DNA of 64,000 bases, taken from contig CAUYUJ010019348.1 in the NCBI GenBank assembly GCA_963575745.1, forward strand, positions 729,333 through 793,332, read 5' to 3'. The translations under genes were made by a program, and so were the position numbers. Below, piece after piece: positions 1-9,950 of this stretch (within the stretch, counting starts at the first letter, position 1; each line of letters begins with the position of its first letter). The DNA is from Prorocentrum cordatum (lineage: Eukaryota; Sar; Dinophyceae; Prorocentrales; Prorocentraceae). The notes under the pieces are model-generated. The model was not told the DNA's origin. It was given only the letters and a program-made list of their open reading frames with translations, and made no database searches.

Positions 1-198
1 CCGGCGCCCGCCATGCATGCGTTCGCGTTTCCGCGCCCTGTGCCCCCCAGCAGCGCGTTTCCGACGTTGCCGGCAGCGCATTCAGCCAGATGCCCGAAGC
101 CACGCGCGCGGCCCATCAGCGCGCGCATTGCAGCTGACTCCGCGGCATCTGACCGTTGAGAGGCAAACGTATTTGAGCAGCCCTGCCAGGGCCGAACA

Positions 199-597
199 TT
201 AGGGCTCTAAAGAGCACTTTTGTGAGTGACAAAAGTTCGGTATGGCAAAGCCGACTGAGTCAGTCTCATGACGGGCCATTTCGAGCTGGGCGAAGATCGA
301 ATCCGTTCTCTCGCCTGGCTCGGCCCTGAAGTCTATGAGCGCCGTCCCTGAGGCGAGCTGTCGCTCGTCCTCGAAGTTCTCGAATAATTTGGCGCTTAGG
401 AGAAGCATGTTGTGCGTTGCGGGGTCCGCGTGGGCACCTTGCATCACCGCTCCGTAGTTGATGATCATGATCTGGGGAGAGATTCGCATCGATATTGTGC
501 GTGCCACCCGCCCAGACCGCGCTGCAACCGCCGCGCATCCTGTCGTTGTGGGGTGACACGTGCGCTCGTGACGTTCAGCCACGCATGTGCTCCACAA
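199..597 (-). pseudogene. Copia-type Gag-like fragment
   Basis: I infer a decayed piece of a Ty1/Copia-type Gag. The second half of this 132-residue frame reads as compositionally normal protein, with a run such as RQLASGTALIDFRAEPGE followed by a helical stretch ending in VGFAIPNF. The spacing (L.DFR.EPGE..DS.......R.E) resembles the helical Gag core of Copia elements, in which a PGE turn precedes a 'D....R...R' helix. The first half looks like random frame, so any upstream part is lost or shifted. There is no zinc knuckle, protease or integrase nearby. It could instead be an exon of an unknown gene; the assignment is by eye and weak. Confidence 0.33.
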
Positions 598-599
598 GT

Positions 600-1690
600 G
601 AACTCGAGGGACAATGCGTCCCCTGAGGGGTCCCAGTGTGGGTCCCTTCTTGCATGGCCGCCTCCATCATTGTGGCTACCGCGTTGCATGTATCCTATAG
701 CATATCCAATGGCCAACCAAGGAATGCTGAAGGCAATGTGCTTTCAACAACGATTGCATGAGGAATCATTGGTCGTCCTCGGGATGTCCATCGCCGTTCG
801 GCGGAAGATTGGCTGTGGAGGCGTATCCCCGTGTTGGTTCAAAAATATGGGGTTCGCGATTCCGCGTAGTGGGCCCTTATGTTGTTACCGAACTCGTCGT
901 AAATTGAAGTGGAATTGCGTAAAACCGGGGCGTATACGTTTTCTGGATTGGTCATGCGGATGCCGCCCACTGTGGATATCGCGTGTCCGATGAGGGCGTT
1001 TCCCCTGCTTGCCGACAGTCGCGCTCTGACGTCGCAGTGGTGTCGGCAGCATGCCAAACCATGCCGTGGATACATATAGACAGAGCTAGCAACAACTGGG
1101 TGGGGCCAGCTCCGTTACCAAGTAAAACGCAGGATGGTGACCATGTGGTACTAGGTCGGGCGGTTGATGAGAGATGGTGTACCATCCAGAAGACTGATCG
1201 GGTCTTGTTTTCGGTACGATCGTAGATTGCTGCGTCCACAGTCAATCTAGGCAAATAGGGCGCCGGCGTCTTGAACCAGACGCCGACGGCACGCTCGCCA
1301 CGTTCGCTGTACATGTGCTCCTCTGAACCCCGGCTTCAGACTTCAGAATCCCATCTGGCTTCCAAGGCGCTTCCAACACAACCAAGATGGCCTCAAGAGG
1401 GCCCGAAAAGGATCAGCGGGAGATCTCTTGGGCAATCTTGGGGGACCTGGCGGGCTGTCTCAAGACACCAACGCCCTTGAACAACAATGCGTTATCAGTG
1501 TTCAGATTCTCGCCTTTTCGGCGTCTGGGGCGGGAACACCCCACGACGTCCCAACTAGGCACCCCAAACAGCCCAAGATAACCCAAATACTGCCGTAAAC
1601 GGTCCGAAGCACGCCACACGGCAGCTCGGAGAGGCCCCACGAGACGGCCTCCCACGGCGCCAGATGGCCCTCGAGCGCCCTCCGACCACC
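600..1690. other. no supported gene
   Basis: Short overlapping frames on both strands only, none with recognisable motifs. One minus-strand frame (839-1075) ends in a protein-like stretch (NSTSIYDEFGNNIRAHYAES) and could be an exon or element scrap, but nothing ties it to a family. Confidence 0.3.
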
Positions 1691-1800
1691 CCATAAATCT
1701 TCAACCGTGCCCGAGGGGGCCACGGGAGGCCCCCAAGAAGGCCCCAGGAGGCCCCCCAGAAGGCCCCAGGAGTCAGACGATTGTCCCAATGCACCCCCAG
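1690..1800. repeat. patch of the dispersed CCAAGAGGCC minisatellite family
   Basis: Contains back-to-back variants of GGCCCCCAAGAAGGCCCCAGGA. The 10-12 bp unit is the same as in the patches at 3540, 19080, 21420, 23040, 38540 and 42500. Confidence 0.7.
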
Positions 1801-2139
1801 TGGTGTCTCCAACGGCTGGGGGCACACGCAGTCCACCAGCGTGGCCGCGCTGCCGCTCGACACCTCGCAATACAGGCGTTCCCAGAAAGCAAAAGGCGGT
1901 GGCGAATCGCCGTATGCGTCTTCTATAACGATAGGCAATTTGGATGGCCGAAGCAACCGTCCACCCACTTGTGCGTGTCACGCCGTCTCCCCAGTGAGCA
2001 GCACGTCTACAGGGCAGACGAAAAACAACGGGACTGAGTAGAACATGCGAGGGAGCTGGATCGACGTGACCAAAGCCCGTGCAGGTATCGCCACGACGGA
2101 CCTGAGAACGAGGACAGGTGGGGGGGTTAGTGGGTTGCT

Positions 2140-2173
2140 TGGCGGTGGAGTGCGTGTGCGCGTGCGTGTGCGT

Positions 2174-2223
<50 letters not shown>

Positions 2224-2302
2224 GCGTGTGCGTGTGCGTGTGCGTGTGCGTGTGCGTGTGCGTGTGCGTGTGCGTGTGCGTGTGCGTGTGCGTGTGCGTG
2301 TG

Positions 2303-2333
<31 letters not shown>

Positions 2334-2385
2334 ATGTGTGTGCGTGTGTGTGCGTGTTTTTGTGTGTGTGCGTGCGTGCGCGAAG
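2140..2385. repeat. (GTGTGC)n / (GT)n microsatellite
   Basis: About 245 bp of GTGCGT and pure GT repeats. All three frames on each strand stay open, so the long Val/Arg/Cys or His/Thr reading frames here are artefacts of the repeat. Confidence 0.97.
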
Positions 2386-2399
2386 CGGGCCCGAGCCAG

Positions 2400-3540
2400 A
2401 GACCGCGACGCTCGGCCGTGGCCCCTCCGCAAAGAGCAGTTACATGTAAGGCTCTGGGGCAGCTCCCGCAAGGCACCCGCGGACGCCCTCATCCGTCCAC
2501 ATGGCATGGGTGCTGGCAAGTGTCAGAAACAAAAACTCCGAGTGGGATCCGCTCGAGCCAACGCAGACAATCCAGGCCCCTCTGGGAGATTGTTCCCGGG
2601 GGCACCTGCCGGGATGGCAGTGTCCGTATTTCCAGCGCTGGCTGCAAAGCCCATGTCCACTTCTGGTGTTCCTCTATTGTTTTAGCAACGGGCCTCAACA
2701 ACATGGCGAATGGCAGCCGATCCCGCCCTCCCAAAACGGGGGCGAGGATGCAGGAGGGAAGCGAGGAGGGAAACGAGGAAGGATGCGAGGAGGGACGATG
2801 ACGAGGCGAGGGCAGGGGAACGAGGATGAAGAGGACGCGGAGGGCCTGTCTCTGGCCCCAATTCTGCGAAGTGTGCAGCAGGAGGGGAAAGCCAGTCTCC
2901 TGGTGGCCCTGCGCCCAAGCGCTGGCCATGCCCTTCGCGCCGAAGCCGCCGGCGGAGCCGCTGAACCCCAGGGCGCCGTAGCCGCCGCTCGCCTGAGCGG
3001 CGGTTCGCCCCCTCCTCGCCGACACTGATATATCTCTCTTCGTCGTCCGCGTCCCGTGCGGGCGCGATTGTGGCGTGTCTCGCGTACTCCTTGACATGCG
3101 TTTGGCGTGCCAATTGTCCCACGCCCTTGTACGCATGTGGCGCGTCTGCCCACGCGACCAGACGGATGCGCGGCAAGGATGCACGCCCCTTGTTCGCCCA
3201 TGTCGAGGCTCTTCGAGCGGGGCTGGCCATCGAAAGGGGTTAAGGATGGACTGGAGAGGCAATGATGCAAGGGTACCCTTGGGAAAGTTACCCACCATCG
3301 ATTTCGACTGTGCCGCTCTCGGCCAAGGCAACAGCCTACCATTGCAAGTACCGCGATAGACTCAATCTTCTGACCGCCTAAAACGGTCCGTTCGGCCCTT
3401 TGAGTGACCACAAAAGGACGGCCACGAGACGGCCAAAGGCGGCCTCAGAGGATTCCCAAGTCTCCGAACCCGTCAGGAGGGTCTTAAAATGGAGAACCCG
3501 AGCTGAAATCTCGGATGCTTTCCCGACAGACCCAAGCAAC
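2400..3540. other. no supported gene
   Basis: Overlapping frames on both strands without motifs. A purine-rich AGGAGGGAAGCGAGG stretch lies near 2750-2830. Nothing else identified. Confidence 0.3.
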
Positions 3541-3690
3541 CTCCAAGAGGCCCCCGAGAGGCCCCACAGATGCTCCCAACAGGTCCCACGAGGCTCCCAA
3601 AAAGCCCCCGCGAGCACGCAGGCAAGTGCCAACGATGCTACAATGAGCGCCCAAAAGGCTCCCATGACGGCCTCAAAGGGAGTCCAAGAA
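3540..3690. repeat. patch of the dispersed CCAAGAGGCC minisatellite family
   Basis: Repeated variants of CAAGAGGCCCC and GAGGCTCCCAAAA, the same motif family as the large satellite at 38.5-42.1 kb. Confidence 0.6.
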
Positions 3691-3963
3691 TGGCCCGAGA
3701 TGGGGGAGACGAACAGTCATCTCGAGCCGTCTATCCCGAGACGCCTGTGACTGCTCACGCAAAACTTCCCGGAAACTACCACCACCTCTAAGCGCCGCAG
3801 TGGCGACGAACACACAAGCAAAAGTCTGCGATGGAACCGACCGGGCGCCGGCGGGATGAGCGAAGCGATTCAATTCGGCGGGCCCCCTGCGGGCCTTGGC
3901 CTTGTTGTAGGCTCCGAGGGTAGATGATGATATGAGAAAGAGCGTGTTCTACCGCTGCTGGCG

Positions 3964-4118
3964 GAAAACCGGAGGGGGTCACTACCGGTTCGAACCCCTC
4001 CCCCCCCCCCTCCGGAAAACCGGGGGGGGTCACTACCGGTTCGAACCCCTCCCCCCCCCCCCAGCTCATCATGAAAAGGGGGGGGGGTCACTACCGGTTC
4101 GAACCCCCCCCCCCCCTC
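3964..4118 (+). repeat. left array of an inverted pair (three GGTTCGAACC units)
   Basis: Three near-identical units of about 50 bp, each with a GGGGGTCACTACCGGTTCGA core followed by CCCCT and a C-tract. The same unit occurs in reverse complement at 4750-4890, so the two arrays form an inverted repeat around the GACAGTGG array. The core holds the 10-bp palindrome GGTTCGAACC. Confidence 0.85.
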
Positions 4119-4129
4119 GAAAACCGAGT

Positions 4130-4740
4130 GGGGGTGCGGACAGAGGTGGGGACGGTGTTGGTGGGACAGTGGTGAGGGGACAGCGGGACAGTGGTGGGGA
4201 CAGTGGGACAGTGGGACAGTAGAGGGCCGGTAGTGGTGGGGACAGTGGTGAGGACAATGGTGGGAACAGGGGGGACAGTGGACAGTGGTGGGGACGGTGG
4301 TGGTGGTGACAGTGGTGTGGGCACAGTGGGAATGAGGTGGAAACAATGGGACAGTGGAGGGTACAATGGTGGTGGGGACAGTGGTGAAGGCGGTGGCGAG
4401 GACGGCGGTGGGACAATGGGACAGAGGTACAGTGGGGACAGTGGTGGGGACAGTGGTGGTGGGAACAGTGGGACAGCTCAGTGGGACAGCGGCGGAGTCA
4501 GTGGGACAGTGGGGACAGTGGGGATAGTCGGGCAGTGGTTGGGGCCGTGGAGACAGTGGGGAGAGTGGAACCGTGGTGGGAACAGTGGCGGGGACAGTGG
4601 GGACAGTGCGACAGTGGTGGGGGCACTGGTGGGGACACAGTGGGGACAGTGGTGGTGAGGACAGTGGTGCTGGGAACAACAGTGGAGGATGTGATGCGGA
4701 CGGTGGTAGGGACCGGGAGTCGTTTGCTGGCGGTGAGTGG
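4130..4740 (+). repeat. GACAGTGG(T)GGG minisatellite
   Basis: About 600 bp of degenerate 8-14 bp units around GGGGACAGTGGTG. The G-rich strand is plus. Long Gly/Asp/Ser or Pro/His/Thr frames here come from the repeat. Confidence 0.9.
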
Positions 4741-4749
4741 GGGCGTGGG

Positions 4750-4890
4750 GAGGGGTTCGAACCGGAGTGATCCCCCTCCGGTTTTCGAGGGGGGGGGGGT
4801 TCGAACCGGTAGTGACCCCCCCGGTTTTCCGGATCCGGAGGGGGGTGGGGGGGGAGGGGTTCGAACCGGTAGGACCCCCCCGGTTTTCGA
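4750..4890 (-). repeat. right array of the inverted pair
   Basis: Three units whose reverse complement matches the left array (GGGGTTCGAACCGGTAGTGA core then CCCCC and GGTTTTC). With the left array it could fold into a large imperfect cruciform enclosing the GACAGTGG repeats. Confidence 0.85.
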
Positions 4891-5036
4891 GGGGGGGGGA
4901 GGGGGGGGGAGGGGAGGGGGGGTTAGGAGAGGGGGGGGGGTTTGCCGGGGGGGGGGGGGGGGGGGGGGGGAGGGGGGGGTTCCAGCAGGGGGGGGGGGGG
5001 GATTTTCGGAGGGGGGGGGGGGGGGGCGACCCCCGG
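4890..5036 (+). repeat. poly-G / GGGA tracts
   Basis: Several runs of 10 to more than 20 consecutive G, separated by A, TT or CC. Strong potential for G-quadruplexes; run lengths in the assembly may be unreliable. Confidence 0.9.
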
Positions 5037-5099
5037 GTTTCGGAGGAAAACGTTGGCAATTTTCCACAGTAAAGCGGCGGTTGATCACGCTCTCTCTGA

Positions 5100-5213
5100 T
5101 ATGAGGGTGATGGTGATAGCGATGGTGACGGTGATGCTGCTGCTGATGTTAATGATGAGGATGATGCTGACGATGACGACGATGACGACGCCGCCGTCGA
5201 CGACGACGACGAC

Positions 5214-5273
<60 letters not shown>

Positions 5274-5283
5274 CATGATCAAA
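5100..5283 (+). repeat. (GAT)n microsatellite
   Basis: Imperfect GATGAC/GATGGTGAT leading into a pure (GAT)n block at about 5213-5272. Poly-Asp, poly-Met and poly-His frames here are repeat artefacts. Confidence 0.95.
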
Positions 5284-5825
5284 TGCTCCACTGCGCGAAG
5301 TCTTCGACCGATTACAACATCACGCGAAAGAAATCTGCGTTGCGACACTTCGGTCGCATTCAAGGAGCGGCCCGGTAAAGACAAATTCTGCAAATACAAA
5401 CCCGAAGGAGGAGGGGGAGGCGGAGGAGAGGAGGAGGAGGAAAGGGGCGAAGCAAAGCTGATGTTAGGTGTCCAGCAAACGGGAAAACGATGCCAACTGT
5501 GCCTCGCCGGCAACCAAATCCGCCGACCGTTGGCGGCGAAGCGTCGACATCTCATTACGAGCGTCGTCAGCCCACCCGGCGTCGGCAGAAGCCGCTGCAC
5601 CATCTCACCCAACGAATCACGAAGGCTTCGAAGTCGTTGCACTTCCTGGCGCGCATCCATCGTATCTTGATCCACTTCGCGCCGCTTCTTTAGCATATCC
5701 TGCTCGAGGGCTGAAACACATACGTGGGCGTCACAGCCTCCACCGAGATCGCCATGCGGAACTCCCTGGGCGCTTCCATCAATACCTCCAGCAGAAGCAT
5801 GAGCGCCCTCAGCAAGAAGACCATG

Positions 5826-5828
5826 ACC

Positions 5829-5912
<84 letters not shown>

Positions 5913-5935
5913 GTGATGGTGACGGTGATGATGAT
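5826..5935 (+). repeat. (GAT)n microsatellite, second block
   Basis: About 100 bp of pure GAT units. Between the two GAT blocks (5284-5825) there is ordinary sequence with no recognisable gene. Confidence 0.95.
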
Positions 5936-5989
5936 ATGGATGAGAAACATGCACAACTGCATGCTAAGAACCGCCTCGCCCATCCTGCC

Positions 5990-6400
5990 GGCCACCGCGG
6001 GCCAGGACTGCATCACAGCTCCTAGGACACGTAAACAATACGAGTTACCTGCACCATCAAGACCACGAGAGCCTCAATCCAGCACACCCCTCACGCATGT
6101 CCTGCTTCATACTCTCCTTCTCTTGGGACACGTGAAAGAGCGAATGATCCGCACTCTCGGGCTCCACTGGCACGTAAAAACACTAATTATTTGGACCTCC
6201 AGGCTCATGGGATACGTAAGAACACTAGTGATTCGCCTGCCTAATCTCCTGGGAGCCTCAACTCGGCACACCCCTCACGCACGTCGTGCATGTCGGGCGC
6301 TCACCTGGCCACCGAGACGGCTCCTTGGAGCCTCCACTCGGGTCCACGGGACACGTCGTGCCCCATGGACCCAAAAAGCCTCTTAGCGGGCCACCAAGAC
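5990..6400 (+). repeat. degenerate repeats around GGGACACGT
   Basis: Five diverged occurrences of (T/A)GGGA(C/T)ACGT(A/G)A at about 6020, 6126, 6170, 6208 and 6347, plus two copies of CACACCCCTCACGCA (about 6084 and 6267). This suggests an old tandem or dispersed repeat. No gene is seen between 5940 and 6700. Confidence 0.4.
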
Positions 6401-6699
6401 TGCCCATTCCCCCAAGAATCGCAGCTACGCCCACGCAAACAACGTTACAACGGTTGGCACCCACCCTCGTCGAAACAATATCCCGAGCACCCCCCCATTG
6501 CAACATCTGCGTGTAAACTTCCCCCTGGGGGTCCGCCGTGTCTCCCGCCCTGCGGGCTCAAGGAGGGACGAGTGGGCGTCTCTGGCCACGGCGAGCCTCG
6601 ACTGCGAACGGGCTCCGCGGTCCCAACCCCGAGGGGCGGTCCGAATACTGGAGCACCCTGTGGAACCTAAAGCGATCCTTGTTGCAGCGCCTTGACTGC

Positions 6700-8050
6700 A
6701 GGTCCCCAGCCGTCCGCGGAAGGGGGGGCGAGGAGAGGAGAGACTGGCGGATGGAGGATGAAGTCTTGCGGAGTGAGAGGGGGGTGGGGAGAAGGGCAGG
6801 GTGGAAAGGGTAACAAGGAGGGACACAGGACACATGAGCGAGGCGGTGACACATCAGGAGCATGAGGCTCATGGCAGAGGGTGGAGGAAAGAGGCAGCAC
6901 GAGGCACGAGGATGGAAGGATTCAGGAGGAACTTAAAGAAAACGCCAATGATGATGAGGACGAAGAAAATGATGGGGAAGGGGGCAGGGAGGAAAGAGGA
7001 TGTCATCGTGATGTGGAAGACGACAGGGAAAGGGGGGGAGAGACGAGTGGAGGGTCATGGCTACGGTCGTGCTGTCCCTCCTCCTCACAAGCTGCTTGCA
7101 CAGTTCCTCGTCGCCCTTGCGGGCATCACGCCGATTCTCACTTCTTCTGGCCCCTCTGCTTACCGCTCGCGCGCGCAGCCTAAATGTGCGGCCTCTGTGC
7201 GTACATCAGATCATGTTCATACTGCTGCCTAGTGTTAAAACAATAACATCACGCTGCGATCTCAATCGATCCAAACTTGCAGACGGTCCAAATGTGCCCA
7301 AGGTCAAAAGGCGGGTCCACCAGTTGCGGGGGAGCACGCCGCCTGGTTCTGCTGCATCCACATGTCGACCAGGTCGCTGTCGTGAAAGCCCTTGAGGACC
7401 TTGGGCAGACGCCAACAGGCCCCGAGTGGGGTCCGAGCTTCCTCCTCCTCACCCTGGATCGAGGAAGCAGGGAGTGGAAGAAGGAGGAAAATGCGGAGGA
7501 GGGGGGGGGGAAGAGGAGAAGGACAATGAGGAGGACGATGAGGAGGAAAAGGGGGAGGAGGAGGAGGAGGAGCAGGAGGAGGAGGAGGAGGAGGAAGAGG
7601 AGGAAGAGGCGGTGCGGAGGGAGGTGTTCGACCTTCTTGGAAGCTTCTGAATCGTTTTTGGGATCGAAAGGAGGGCTCTGAGGGTCCTCCTCCTCCCTCC
7701 CCGTACTCACCTTCGTGTTCCCCCTCCCCTTCCCCCTCCCCCTCCGCAAAAGGGGCCCTGCAAAGCTTCGGCGTCGGGGTCCGAGCCTATTCAATCCTCT
7801 CTCCCCGCCTCCTCCATCTCCATGCGCCTCGCTCTTCCCTCTTCGCCTCCTGCCTCTGTCCATCCTCCTCACCCGCGATCCCCATCCCTTCTCCCAACTC
7901 CTGCGCCTCCTCGTCACCGTCCTCATCGTCCTCGTCGTCGTCGTCGTCGTCACCCTCGTCGTCGTCGTCCACCTCCTCCTCCTCCTGCTCCTCCTCCTCC
8001 TGCTCCTCCTCCTCCTGGCGCAGTCTCTGCACCCCCCACCGCCCCCCCCC
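6700..8050. repeat. purine/pyrimidine-asymmetric simple-repeat region
   Basis: GGA-rich plus strand at 6720-7050 and 7440-7640, then CTC/GTC-rich at 7680-8030. No coding motif; the Glu/Arg-rich frames follow from GGA repeats. The interval 7060-7440 has ordinary composition without a recognisable gene. Confidence 0.8.
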
Positions 8051-8221
8051 CCTGGCGAGATGTGGTCCGTGCTCAGTGGTGCTCGGAGCCATGGGCGCGC
8101 CCGTCGAAGAAAGGCTCCCCGAAGGAGAGGAGGAGGCGGCGCGAAACACGGCGCTTACAAAGGAAGGCGAGGCGGCGGGAGGGAGGGAGGAAACAAGGGA
8201 GGGAGGGAAAGGGGGGAGGGA

Positions 8222-8301
8222 TGGAGGGAGGGAGAGAGAGAGAGAAAGAGAGAGATATAGAGAAACATTATATCGAGAACGAGAGAGAAAAAGAGAGAGC
8301 G

Positions 8302-8333
<32 letters not shown>

Positions 8334-8364
8334 CAAGGAGAGAGAGAGAGAGAGAGAAATACAC

Positions 8365-8428
<64 letters not shown>

Positions 8429-8475
8429 CGAGAGAGAAAAAGAGAGAGAGAGAGAGGGAGGGAGGGAGGGAGGGA
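8222..8475 (+). repeat. (GA)n microsatellite
   Basis: About 250 bp of GAGAGA interrupted by short ATATAT and AAACATTATA stretches. Adjacent DNA on both sides is GGGA/GGA-rich. Confidence 0.95.
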
Positions 8476-8877
8476 CGGGGGAAGAGGACTACGACGAGGA
8501 GGTTCAGCTGGTGGAGGAGGAAGAGGAGGACGCAACATGCGTAGCACTTAGTGCCCGCCCAACGCGAAAAGAGGAGGAGGAAAAGAAGGAGAAGGGATCG
8601 GAAAGATCTGATGAATCCAGCCGTTCATGAGCTGCTCGCACACAGACCAAGGCACCCCCTCGACGGGGGCACCAAAGCCGAGCCCTATGGCCCAGCCCCT
8701 GCAATCGCGCCCGCGGCAAGCCACTCAACTGCGCCGCGGGTTCGCCGGGGCGCCGAGCCTATGCCCGCCACCCGCAAAACTGAGCGGGCCGCGCGCTCGT
8801 CCGAGTTTCCGCTCGGAAGATAATTTTTCGGCGCCAAACTAAGGGAACCAAGCCAGGGTCCTATTTTCACCCTTCGG

Positions 8878-9950
8878 CTACCCGCCAACCGACGTCAGCT
8901 CAGCATCCCGCCAGTCGGGCCGCGAACGCCCATAAACGAGCGGGATCAACTGCTTGAAAATATTGTCTCTGGAGCTCCGACGCCCCAGACGCTCCAAGTC
9001 CACCTCCGCGCTGGCAATATCATCCTCGGCATTCTGGATGAGGGCCTGCACCCTGTTCCGCGCCTCCACTGAGCCCTTCTGGCGGGCAGGCTGAAGCGAC
9101 TCGATCAACTCCAACAAGTACGACCTTGGTCTCCTTCGTCTTGCTGGCCATCGCGTTGATGCCCTCTCGCGTGGTCTTCTCCGCCGCCGCCTGCGCGCTG
9201 GGCTTCGCCGCTGCGGCCTGCTTCTTGCGGAGGCTCTTCTTGAACTTGTTGCGGGGCTCGGCCTTCCGAGCTCTCAGGGCCACCCTCGCTGGACGGGTCG
9301 AAGGACTTGCACTGGTGGCCGCCGCCAGCTGCCTTCTGCAGGCTCTCTGACGCTCGAAGTCCCCCCTGTTTATTCTGCGCGCGGCTGCCCCCCGCTGCTT
9401 CAGGGCGGGCGACGGCGGCGGCGCGCGGTGGAGAGGGCGCTGCGCCCTGATGCCGACGTTCACCACCTTCTTCTTCAGCCTCTTTGCGCAGTCCTCGCAC
9501 CTCTACTCGGGGATCTTGCAGCCCCTCAGCTTCCACTCCTGAAGCCTGGCGATGTGGCCCCGGAGGTTCGCGGGGGGATTCGTCTTGGCTGCAGCTCAAC
9601 GCCGAGCGGCCTTCTTCTTCTGCGTCTTCTTCTTGGCGACTTCCGCCGCCCGCGCAGCCTGCGCGGGCGACTCCGCGCGCCGCCGGCTGCAGCGGAGACT
9701 CCGCGGCGACTCCGCCGCCGCGGAAACTCCTTGGACTGCAGCGGCGGCGGGGGCTTCGGCGGCCGCAGATCCTCCGCCATCGCTCGCTGGGGCGGCGACT
9801 TCCAGCGGAGGCCCCGCTGGCGCCCCGGGCCGGGCTGCGCGCCCGCCGCCTGCAACGTCTATGTCGAGCGCCTGCGCCTCGAGCGCGCCGACGGGGCGCC
9901 CCCGCGCATGCTCTCGAAGGCCCCCAGCGCACTGCCGACGTTGCCCTCGG
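8878..9950 (-). pseudogene. decayed Lys/Ala-rich coding region, unknown
   Basis: The minus strand carries protein-like sequence in successive frames. From the 5' side: an Ala/Ser-rich part ending in AEVAKKKTQKKKAARR (about 9600-9680); an Arg/Lys-rich middle (KFKKSLRKKQAAAAKPSAQ) ending near 9120; then, after a frameshift, an 80-residue helical tail with IQNAEDDIASAEVDLERLG that ends in a true stop at 8878-8880. The breaks suggest a retroelement accessory or ORF1-like reading frame gone to ruin, or a host gene with unrecognised introns. No catalytic motif is visible. Confidence 0.35.

Noticed and set aside
2118-2801. Cys/Val and His/Thr polymers over the GT repeat
   Set aside because: Pure microsatellite translation in every phase.
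3964-4118. tRNA genes suggested by GGTTCGAACC
   Set aside because: No A-box, acceptor stem or cloverleaf around any copy. The motif is a palindrome, so a T-arm likeness arises easily; kept only as a B-box-like observation.
5085-5954. Poly-His / poly-Asp protein over the GAT repeats
   Set aside because: Two (GAT)n blocks explain the frame; no flanking protein-like sequence.
8178-8630. Glu/Arg-rich proteins over GA repeats
   Set aside because: Translation of (GA)n and GGA repeats.
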